Positions 55,690 through 64,000 of a DNA stretch of 64,000 nucleotides are shown piece after piece. The notes under the pieces were generated by a model. That model was not told where the DNA came from. It searched no databases and saw only the letters and a program-made list of their open reading frames with translations. This stretch comes from Nelumbo lutea (lineage: Eukaryota > Streptophyta > Magnoliopsida > Proteales > Nelumbonaceae). Every line of letters begins with the position of its first letter. The stretch's first letter is position 1. The stretch is from the NCBI GenBank assembly GCA_022828595.1, contig JAKGHH010000004.1:77714270-77778269 (forward strand), given 5' to 3'. Made by a program: the position numbers and the translations under genes.

Positions 55690-57390
55690 TAAGGTTCATG
55701 TTTTAGAGAGTGAAAAAGCCAAAACTCATTCTAAGAAAACAAATCTCAAGTTGAAGGTCAGGTGAAAAGGAAAATATTACATCCCGATTAGGGTTAACTA
55801 TTTTCCATCAAAACTATTAGTTATGGAGGGTTTACTGTAGAAAAGTTCGAGCTGTCCACACTTCACTTCACGATCACAGCCTTAACTTGAAATTTCCCGT
55901 TAAAAGTGAAAATTTGATAACCAATTAACTGTTGATTTAAATGCCATCGATATGCCAATGACCTTGGACACTTGATTAGGGATGGCAATTTCATGAGAAT
56001 TTTCAGGTATCTAACCTGTCCTAATCCTAGTAGGACCTATTTATCAAAACTCTATAGTGTTTTGGACGGGTTTGGGATTTTAGATTAAAATCTTATAGGG
56101 TTTTGGACGGGTTTTGGATTTTAGATTAAAACCCTATAGAGTTTGGGACAGGTTTGGGTTTTGACTTTAGGATATCTGATACCTGATACCCGGGATGCAT
56201 AAATATGAACCTATTATATTATATATCATTCACGAATTTACAAATTTACAATTTTTTATTACTAGATAATTATTATATTATTAATATTTTATTTGTATAA
56301 GTTTTTTAGGATTAAAATCATCATTTGATGTAAATTTGGATTTGATAAATTGTTTAATTCATTTAGTTATAAAATTCTAATTTTAAATATTATTTCTTTT
56401 AATTTTTTGTTGGAATTGTTAATCATATATATGTATTGATTGTTTTGATGAACACAAAAGTTAATAAAATCTATTTTATTCTATTCAATAACACAAAAGT
56501 GAGATGGCTTAGTGGCTTAAAGTTGTGTTAAAAGATTTGGCATTATCATTTCTTCTAATTTTTTGTTGAAATTGTTAATCATATATATGTATTGATTGTT
56601 TTGGTGAACACAAAAGTCAATAAAATCTATTTAATTCTATTAAATAACACAAAAAGTGAGATGGCTTAATGGCTTAAAATCACAACATAAGCATGAAGAC
56701 ATTTTTTAGTAGAAAATGTTTGGTCAAGGGAGATTAACAGGCTTAAAATTTTTTTAGAGAAAATGATACCAAGAGTCCATTTGATTCATAGGAACAGGGA
56801 TCTGGAATTGGAAACTTTTAATCCTTTGGCTTGATGGAATCAGAATTTGATTCTCATTTCTGATGGAATGGTATTCTCCTGTTTGAAGGAATGACCATTC
56901 CCTCTAGTTCCCTTGGGAATGAGAATCTCATTTCAATGGATTTTGACTCCTGTCCAAGCCAAATGGGAAGGAGAATACATCATTCCAGCTCTGATTTGAG
57001 GGGATGTTGATTCATATTGATCCTAAATCCCACCTTGCCATTTTACCAACAGCTAAAAATTGACGCATTATCCGCTACATTTGGCATTTATCCTTGAGAG
57101 AATTAGTAATATACAAGCAATTTGCCACCTAAGATGAATTTATTTATTTTATTAAGGCGTACCAGCGCACAATGTCATTGTCTAAGATGATTCAGGTGAA
57201 GGCATTTCAATTTTTTTGGTAAAATATAAATTGATAACTGAATTCGCATCTAGAAGACAAACTTATTTTTATTTTACATCAATAACCCAAAATAGTTTCA
57301 TTTCAAAATTCAGATATTCTGGTTGAAACAAACTTATTTTACCATTTTAGTGCAATAAAACACTGCACTGGATGCTTTTCTGATTCAAAT
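55690..57390. other. intergenic with local duplications and MITE fragments
   Basis: No gene seen. A segment TTTTTTGTTGGAATTGTTAA...ATGGCTTA near 56405-56525 is repeated at 56555-56685 (ATATATATGTATTGATTGTTTTG in both). 56080-56165 has a repeated GTTTTGGACGGGTTT phrase. 56770-57030 has GGAATC/GATTCC-rich, Harbinger-MITE-like sequence without a right border. Confidence 0.5.
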
Positions 57391-57583
57391 CAAGGTTCAA
57401 AATAGGTGAATCCATACAGGTTTTGGTACTTTTATTTATTTGTTTCACAACTGATTCAGGGGAACCAGTTTAAGCCACCTCCACACCCTGAACAGGTCAG
57501 ACTCCTGATATACCCACTGTAGGGGCATATAGAAGAAGTCCCAGAACGGTATGGGCCAATACGTATCAATACTTTGAACCTTG
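57391..57583. mobile_element. hAT-like MITE, family 3, copy 1
   Basis: 193 bp. Ends CAAGGTTCAAA and complement of CAAGGTTCAAAGTATTGAT. Perfect 8 bp duplication ATTCAAAT at 57383-57390 and 57584-57591. A second copy is at 62066-62277. Confidence 0.9.
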
Positions 57584-57591
57584 ATTCAAAT

Positions 57592-59661
57592 AACACCCAA
57601 AAACACTATTAGCCTCTCAATTAGTAAATGAAATCATGTCATTGTAAGGTATGCTAGGAAAAAAAGCAGCATATGTGAGTTGCAGATATTCTTCTAAATA
57701 AGTCTAATTGGTCTCTTAGAACTTTTTTCTTTTTTTGGTATTAGTCACGCTCGAGTCCCCAATAGGGGGCATCACACTATTGTATTTACATAGAATTCTT
57801 CATAAAGGCTGCATTTATTTTCAACATAAATAAGGACGGGTGTAAAACTCCACACTCGGTCCATATTTATCTGCATTTGCTTTTAATATAGTTATGCACC
57901 AAAAATCAATATACTCTCCCCTCACGGTAGAATTTGTGTTAAACTCCATGGATGTACTTTTACATTGATAAATATTTACAACAAAAACAAACGATGCCAA
58001 AGTAGATAACAATGGGATTCGAAACCCCATCTTCACTGTGATAAGTCATTCCAAAGTATCAACTGAGCTACCCCAGTTGGCTTCTCTTTTAATGAATCTC
58101 ATTATGTCAGTGCAACTTCGTTTAAACCCAAAGCAACCATGTTATTGTAAAGTATAGCCTGACAAGATTTACTATACAGGTCCAAGTGCCAGTTTAAAAA
58201 ACAAGTTCAACATCATGTTAATTGTTCCATTCAACAATCTACATGCATCAACTAAAGATTCAAGCAGGAACCAACTATTATTTCAAAATGATAAACAAAA
58301 CCTGTTGCAATCATAATGGACGATGAATTTCACATTCAAGCAAGAAACTTCATTTATCTGGTGTTACATCTAGGATCTTTGGTGATTGGAACAAGATTAT
58401 CATACTAACTATTTTTGGCTGCACCAATGGTTCGAAGTTCAGAGAAAAAAGAAAATTGCCCAAGGGGCTATTCAAAAAAAAATGACAATCATAAGCGCCT
58501 TCTCTTGGGATTACAAAACCTGTCTCTAAATAGCACTAACAAACCACCACGTCAATGGTGGGCATGCACTTTTATAATTGCAAAAAAATGGAGAATATTA
58601 GTTTTAAGGAAAAAAAATGGAGAATATTTGAACCAACTAAAGTAGTTTCCAAATATGTAATGCAAAGAACTAGGCTATCAATGAACCGAATCAGCCCTAT
58701 AGACCTGAACCAATTCAATTCAATTACCAAAGGTCTGGATCAGTATTTGGTGAAGTTGTGTCATTGATTTTAACAGTGTCAGGCTTGGTTTTACCTATTT
58801 GATATTTCAATTAAGACCTAAAAAGATTATGTATACATGCGTGTATAAGTGCAATAAAAAGCCACCTGAAGTTTTATATAAGTTTGTCTTGGATCCATAC
58901 TTGTACATACCCTATAGGATCTGGGTCTAGGTGTTTTCCTTTCAGTTTGGGACCAGGTCTACCCTAATCAATACAACCCATTGGGAACCCTAAAAGAATA
59001 TGATACAAATGACTCACGAGATGTAAAGTCTGTTGACAAGCAAGCATACATTAGAAAAATGAAAGGAATATAGTTTACTTCAAGGATATGTGAAAACTGG
59101 CTCCAAGTCATTAAATGTTGCTAAACTCTGCACGGTAAGAAAATTCTTCCAGAGCACAACTAAGAAAATAATAATGAAAACCTCTGCAGCTTTTGCATGT
59201 CCAAAATGATGGCCAACATATGAAGATCAATGAACACTTGCTTCTGATTGAATAAGATGAGAAATATATTAACTATAATAAAGGAGAAAACTCGAAATGC
59301 TAAAGATTAATATATATAATCAACTGTGTACATAGATAAATATGATTAAAAGCAAAATAGCCATCATGAAACAGTAATTCACTCCTTGCCCTGCAAACTG
59401 CAATACAAAACAAATATTGGGGATGGACCAATTCTGAAAAACTACATGGTCCATAGTAACATTAAATTTTAGCTTTCAGCCTCAATTTCACAATTCACAA
59501 TGGACTCAAATAGTGGAAAATTTATAGTTCACTTATCTTGGCATCAAATTCTCTACAGAATGTGCAAATACACGTCATAATCAGATGATGGGAAGAATAG
59601 TTTTCAACTTGCCAGACATTAGGACCTCAGCAAAAACCAAGTACTGGATAATGTAAAAAAC
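57592..59661. other. intergenic with a possible tRNA-derived SINE
   Basis: No coding gene supported. On the minus strand, 57722-58085 may be a SINE. Its head has GGGTAGCTCAGTTGATA (A box, near 58060-58078) and GTTTCGAATCCC (B box, near 58016-58030), and it ends toward the T/A-rich run at 57722-57738. The flanking TCTCTT occurs at both sides. The rest is AT-rich and unremarkable. Confidence 0.4.
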
Positions 59662-59960
59662 TAAATGTTTTACCTTCCAAGGATACAGCAGTGAGAAAAT
59701 AAACTAATCTGCATTTCAACTGAATCAATGCTAAAGGAAATGACTAAGAAAACAAACTAATCTGAGAAAATTAAATGCTTTACCTTCCAAGGATACAGCA
59801 GTGACAAGTAAACTAATCTGCATTTCAACTGAATCAATGCTAAAAGGAAATGACTGTCAGAGAAAACAAACTAATCTGAGAAAACTAAATGATTTACCTT
59901 ACAAGGATACAGCAGTGAGAAGTCAGCTAATCTGCATTTCAACTGAATCAATGCTAAAGG
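59662..59960. repeat. 110-114 bp tandem array, three units
   Basis: Units start at about 59661, 59771 and 59885 and share TTTACCTTCCAAGGATACAG and CTGCATTTCAACTGAATCAA. The third unit has TTACAAGG and is cut short. Small indels separate the copies. Confidence 0.88.
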
Positions 59961-60029
59961 AGACAGGCTACCTTGACCAGGAGTTTATCCCTATCTACCT
60001 TCTCTCGAGTTGGATTTCTAGGGATTTGA

Positions 60030-60180
60030 ACGGTGGTCCTAGACGCATAGGTGAGGCGCATTTTAGGGTAGGTGCCTCGCCCAGGTCCTAGGCACAACAC
60101 TTTCAAAAGGCACATGACTGGTGCACCTAGGCATGCACCTGATGCGCCTTGGCCCAGGCATATGCCTTTCGAAAATTGTA
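60030..60180. repeat. AGGCGC/GCGCCT-rich MITE arm
   Basis: A G/C-rich stretch of AGGTGAGGCGCATT, CCTAGGCAC and GATGCGCCTTGGC words. A similar arm (GCCTTGCGCCTTGCAC) is at 60885-60935. The pair may be two ends of one MITE separated by the foldback insertion at 60190-60600. Confidence 0.4.
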
Positions 60181-60231
60181 CACTTTTTTTTTGCTTTTTT
60201 TGAACCTAGCAGCTGGGCCGGGGGCTCCACA

Positions 60232-60554
60232 CCCCTCGAGGCAATCCCAAGCAAGTCCATGTTAAGGTCTTAAATTCTTAATTCTCACACAAAAAATAAT
60301 GATTTTATAATTTTAATTGTCTTTTAAGAAGATATTGTATTAAGATGAATGAATAAACAACATTAAGCAAGTCCATGTTAAGGTCTTAAATTCTTAATTC
60401 TCACACAAAAAATAATGATTTTATAATTTTAATTGTCTTTTAAGAAGATATTGTATTAAGATGAATGAATAAACAACATTAGCAAATAGGGGGTTCTCAG
60501 AGCTTCAGTGAGTGAACGAACCGGAGCAGACTTGTTTGGGATTGCCTCGAGGGG
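60232..60554. repeat. foldback element with perfect 19 bp inverted repeats
   Basis: 60232-60250 (CCCCTCGAGGCAATCCCAA) is exactly complementary to 60536-60554, and pairing extends imperfectly inward for about eight more bases. Inside lies the 116 bp tandem duplication. Confidence 0.8.
60249..60481. repeat. exact 116 bp tandem duplication
   Basis: AAGCAAGTCCATGTTAAGG to AATAAACAACATTA occurs twice in direct succession with no difference that I can see (60249-60365 and 60365-60481). This points to a recent event or an assembly artefact. Confidence 0.9.
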
Positions 60555-61127
60555 CATGGCACAAAGGCGACTTGTAGAATCAGGACTGTAATATATTTTA
60601 CATCACATTAGCTACTCGAAGTAAGCAATTGAGCAAAAAAAAGGAGATTGTGGGCTTTATGTGCTTGAAAATGTTTTATTTTATTTTTAAATTTTCATTT
60701 GAATATGCTTTACTTGTTATGTTTATGTATTTTAGATTTATATAATAGGCTTTTTAAAACATTAATTTTAAAATTTAAGTTTATATTTCTTATTAATATT
60801 ATGTTTAATATTTTTGAACTTTTTGCATTTTTTGAATTTTATTATTATTTTTATTTTTCAGCAATCTTTTGCAATTTTACGCCTTGCTCCAAAAAGGCAT
60901 GCGTGCCCCGCCTTGCGCCTTGCACTTTTTAAACATTTTATCTAGAAGTAATCGCAATTTGATATATAACCTGTCCTCATTACCATATGAAATTTGTACT
61001 GCATGTTGTGAGGATTGGTCACAAGCTATTGCCGCCCATTTCTGTTCAGTTTTTTTTTCTCTCCTTCAAATGCAGGGCTAGCATCTTCACTTAAACTACT
61101 TTTACATTTTTGCTATATGCACATATA
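60555..61127. other. intergenic, no gene seen
   Basis: T-rich stretch (60660-60860), then the second AGGCGC-like arm at 60885-60935. No coding sequence. Confidence 0.45.
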
Positions 61128-61704
61128 TCTTTTTTTATGAATAAGAAGATTTTATTATAGAAAGAAGAGAAAAAGCTGCAACTAGGGAGAGGCACGAACT
61201 ACAACCTCTCCTAACTAAAAAGAAAACAAATTACACCTATGCCCAATACAATTGATCCCTATTTGCCCCTTGCTTGGCTAAGCTATCAACCATAGCATTA
61301 GCTGATCTCCCCACCGATTGTATCCTTATAAATATATTCCTTGTCAGCCACTTGAATTTTTTCAATGTATTTTTGTAACACCAGACTACATTCTCTGGGT
61401 TCTGCAGCCACCTCACCACCACCTTAGAGTTACCTTCTATTAGTAGCTGTTGCACTCCTAGTTGTACTGCAAATTGTACCCCTTGGAGGGCGGCTAGTAA
61501 TTCTGCCCTAGAGGAGTCCCCCACACCTAGTGTACCGGAGTATAAGAGAGCCACATTACCACTTTCATTCCTTATAACCCCTCCCATTCCAGAGGGGCCT
61601 GGTTTACCTTGACTACTGCCATCAAAATTCAATTTCATAAAACCTTCAGGAGGGGATGTCCAACTCATATACACCTTGTTCTTTCTTGAGGTGCTACTTG
61701 CCAC
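61128..61704 (-). mobile_element. LINE 3' end with open RNase H frame (155 codons)
   Basis: An uninterrupted minus-strand frame at 61237-61704 encodes one RVT_3-type RNase H domain: LNFDGSSQGKPGPSGMGGVI, SRAELLAALQG, LIEGNSKVVVRWL, MVDSLAKQGANRDQLYW. It ends in a stop followed by a LINE-type tail (AATAAAATCTTC, poly(A) seen as T run at 61131-61136). The third acidic residue is Asn (EGNS instead of EGDS), so catalysis is probably lost. RT and zf-RVT that should precede it are absent; upstream lies a LINE piece of opposite orientation. This is a 5'-truncated insertion rather than a host gene. Confidence 0.8.
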
Positions 61705-61751
61705 TGCTGCTCAATGCCTCCAAAGATCATTAAAAGAGAACTGGTGAAATA

Positions 61752-62462
61752 AGTACAAAGATTTGGAAGATAACAGTCACCTGTTTCTGCACTGCTCAAT
61801 ATCTGCTAGAATTTGGAATCATTTTCTCGGTTCAGTGGGTCTTGCTTGGTCAATGCCAGCTTCGGTGAAGGAGATGTTGTGGAGCTGGGGACTACAGGGA
61901 TTGTCAAAGCTTGCTTCAGCTGTGTGGATTTCCATTCTGGCTGCAGTCATCAGTACCATTTGGGCAGAAAGGAACAAAAGACTATTTCAGAATATCTATA
62001 AGGATCCGGAAGACCTGATATCTATTTCTTTTGGAAAGTTGACTTCTTGGGTCTCGGCCTCGAAGCATGGTTCAAAGTATCGATACGCCTCTGCGTGTCG
62101 GTACTTAGATACACAGAAATTACCTTTTTTAGTTTTTTTTCAAATTTTGGTTTTTGGGGAGTTAAAAAATGGTTTTTTTAAATTAAAAAAGGGTGGGGTA
62201 ACAGGTATTTCAGGACCCAAAAGATACGATACGATGCACCCAATACAGGGCGTGTCAAATTGATTTTTTGAACCTTGCCCCGAAGGGAATTCAGGCTGCT
62301 CAATCGAGGGCTAGACTAAATTCTAGGAGCCTATGGCATCTGTAATCTTGTTATGTTTGGGCTGTTTCCCCATCTAAGGTGCTCCCATTGGGGGCCCTTT
62401 ATACTAGTACTTCTTATCAATAAAATGTACCTTACCTTTTATCAAAAAATAATAATAATAAT
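61752..62462 (+). mobile_element. LINE 3' fragment with zf-RVT region
   Basis: The plus-strand frame reads LEDNSHLFLHCSISARIWNH, VKEMLWSWGLQG, VISTIWAERNKRLF and KLTSWVSASK. This is the zf-RVT and following helical region of LINE ORF2. At 62066 a MITE interrupts it; the LINE resumes at 62278 and ends in CAATAAAATGTACC...ATCAAAAAATAATAATAATAA. No RNase H follows on this strand. Confidence 0.8.
62066..62277. mobile_element. hAT-like MITE, family 3, copy 2, nested in a LINE
   Basis: 212 bp. Ends CATGGTTCAAAGTATCGATA and complement of CAAGGTTCAAAAAATC. 8 bp duplication CCTCGAAG / CCCCGAAG (62058-62065, 62278-62285). It inserted into the LINE after that LINE had arrived, which gives the relative order. 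Confidence 0.88.
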
Positions 62463-63412
62463 AAGTCCAAAGAATTCAGACACAAAATGGCCCTATGTAA
62501 TATGCAGTCCTTTGATTCTTGTATGCTTCTTTCCTTCTCTTGAAAAATTCTGGAGTTCCTTACTTCCCAACTGTCCAGAGCAAAGCTGCACTTGCACACC
62601 TCCACATTAATCTTCCTCTCCAATGGCGCCAAGGAAAGGTAGACGGATCAAAAAGCAAACTTACACAGGTTTTTTGAGAAGAAATGTGTTTTAATAGAAC
62701 CCTCCTGACTGTTTTCTAATCTTTCATGCTAAGATGCTAATAATAGAACCCTCCTGACTGTTTCTTGAAAAGAAAGAGGTTTGCTAGTAAGGCATTAAGT
62801 AGACATGCTGCATTACTACATTCTTTAAGCCACATGGGAGAATGACATGGCCATACTGGATTAATGCAACTAATCCTTGAAAGGCTGTTACAACTAATCA
62901 ATTAGATAATGCAAAGTTGTCCATGATATAGTTGACCAAATTTGTCCCCTTTTGAGATCTTAGCCTAAAGGCCCTAAACTAATGTTCCACTTCGATATGT
63001 GCTTTAATCTGGCTCAACACTTCTTTTGTTGCACACTATAACCAATACTCAGCAAATCATTTATTAAATTTAATGGAAGGGTGAAGAAAAGGCCCATCTC
63101 CAAAATATATTTCAAAACAAGCACATGTGGAATCCAAAAAGTTTAGTTAGATTGATACTCGAGATAAAAACTCTTAACAATGCTCTTGACATCTTAGCTT
63201 CAATAACATTCTTTCAAATATCTTAATCTGAAAGAAGATTTCAACATACATTTTACTGAAAGATATCATATAGAATGTAGAAATAGAAACATTATTTACA
63301 TCCTAAATATCAAAGTCCCTGGGGCTGAGTAGAAGAAACTACCTTGTAAGGCCTCAAAGACGCAAGCCAAGTATCAATAACTTTTACATGAAAAGTGGGT
63401 TGAGAAAACAAA
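62463..63412. other. intergenic and 3' flank of CAP-D3
   Basis: No further gene. An imperfect direct repeat AATAGAACCCTCCTGACTGT occurs at 62693 and 62741. The last part (about 63270-63412) probably contains the CAP-D3 3' UTR. Confidence 0.5.
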
Positions 63413-64000
63413 CTAACTCTCTTCATCAGAATCAAACGATTGTCTTCTCCTCAAAGATTCCAATACATCCAGGGGACGATCTCCTCTAGTAAGTGTTCCT
63501 CCCATAGAAGATTTGAGCTTGGGCATACTAATGGAACGAAGTTGTGGGGTGGATGTACCCCGATTCACTTCCCTTAACACAGATTTAACCGTGGCTGCAG
63601 CTGCCACATCTGCCATTGCTGATGCAACTTTGACAGCACTTCCCAACTTCTCAGCTAACCTATCGTGAATATTTGATTCTTTAGCAATTCTGGAAATACT
63701 AGTCCCATGGCCTGGGGGTGAACAGTATTTATTGGCTCTCTGCATGGTCTCAACAGCCTCAGTTACTGTAGACTTGGCCTTGGTTGCTTCATACTTCTGC
63801 ATGTCATATAAGAGTTCCTTTTGAAGCTGCTTGTCAGCAACCAATATCTCGTCAATCTCATTCTTGTAGTCCTTGAGAAGTACTCTTAAGCACTCCATCA
63901 GACAACCTGTGAGAGGGCTATTCTTGCTCTCCAAAAGCCGCTTTAGTTCTATGAATATGGGGATAGCATTCTGGATCAAGCCCTTTTTAATTGCTTGTGT
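63413..64000 (-). CDS. CAPD3: condensin II subunit CAP-D3, C-terminal exon (partial)
   Basis: The minus-strand frame is open to the window edge, so the exon continues beyond 64000. The visible 195 residues contain IPIFIELKRLLESKNSPLTG, CLRVLLKDYKNEIDEILVAD, KQLQKELLYDMQKYEATKAK and a basic, serine-rich tail ending RRRQSFDSDEES before the TGA/TAG-type stop at 63413-63415. These are the conserved end of plant condensin-2 complex subunit D3. CAP-D3 is a HEAT-repeat, non-SMC subunit that binds the kleisin CAP-H2 in the nucleus and helps chromosome compaction and chromatin arrangement. The seen part covers the last helical repeats, a coiled-coil-like K/E segment and the unstructured tail with possible phosphosites. 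The internal TTG at 63979 is not the start. Confidence 0.9.
   Translation of the reverse strand, partial: TQAIKKGLIQNAIPIFIELKRLLESKNSPLTGCLMECLRVLLKDYKNEIDEILVADKQLQKELLYDMQKYEATKAKSTVTEAVETMQRANKYCSPPGHGTSISRIAKESNIHDRLAEKLGSAVKVASAMADVAAAATVKSVLREVNRGTSTPQLRSISMPKLKSSMGGTLTRGDRPLDVLESLRRRQSFDSDEES

Noticed and set aside
61237..61704. Host RNase H gene
   Set aside because: The domain is of the LINE RVT_3 type, ends in a LINE-style tail and lacks one catalytic acid; no promoter is seen.

Overview
The window is nuclear DNA of a flowering plant. The evidence is AT-rich sequence, plant-type spliced genes with very long introns, a cytosolic tRNA-Ser, an Au-type SINE, plant LINEs, Ty1/copia and Ty3/gypsy (Tat-like) retrotransposons and many small MITEs. 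I cannot name the species. The repeat load and the 7.1 kb intron in a tiny gene suggest a medium to large, repeat-rich genome, perhaps a woody dicot or magnoliid.

Only five host genes are well supported. (1) The 5' end of a PRL1-like WD40 gene is on the minus strand at 3151-3522 (first two coding exons, the second only 25 nt). The rest lies in the first 3 kb unrecognised or beyond the left edge. (2) NDUFS5, a mitochondrial complex I twin-CX9C subunit, is on the plus strand with exon 1 at 30949-31098 and exon 2 at 38231-38338. (3) A conserved plant small membrane protein is encoded at 53649-54011 (+). (4) tRNA-Ser(GCU) is at 54427-54508 (+). (5) The C-terminal coding exon of condensin II subunit CAP-D3 is at 63413-64000 (-), cut by the right edge. 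These are unrelated housekeeping genes; there is no operon-like arrangement.

Almost everything else is transposable-element debris. 0.4-16.3 kb: minus-strand LINE fragments, a short tRNA-derived SINE, a solo gypsy LTR with perfect target-site duplication (8577-9485), a LINE split by a 1.4 kb LTR-like insert, and MITEs. 17.5-29.8 kb: an old composite in which two related LTRs (17457 and 28492) bracket gypsy gag remains, a nested copia element with both LTRs (20319-24983), an unidentified decayed minus-strand coding block and three hAT-type MITEs. 30-38.4 kb: NDUFS5 and its repeat-filled intron. 38.4-44.5 kb: MITEs, duplications and a 3 kb extremely AT-rich block. 44.46-50.29 kb: a 5'-truncated Tat-like gypsy element with RNase H, second RNase H, integrase and 3' LTR. 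It also carries an antisense, intron-containing gene with its own TATA box. 50.3-63.4 kb: MITEs, tandem duplications, LINE pieces and the two small genes.

I found no new functional system. The most notable items are the antisense spliced gene inside the Tat element, the hAT-like MITE families with readable 8 bp target-site duplications, the layered nesting at 17.5-29.8 kb, and a 155-codon LINE RNase H reading frame that is still open but has an altered catalytic motif.
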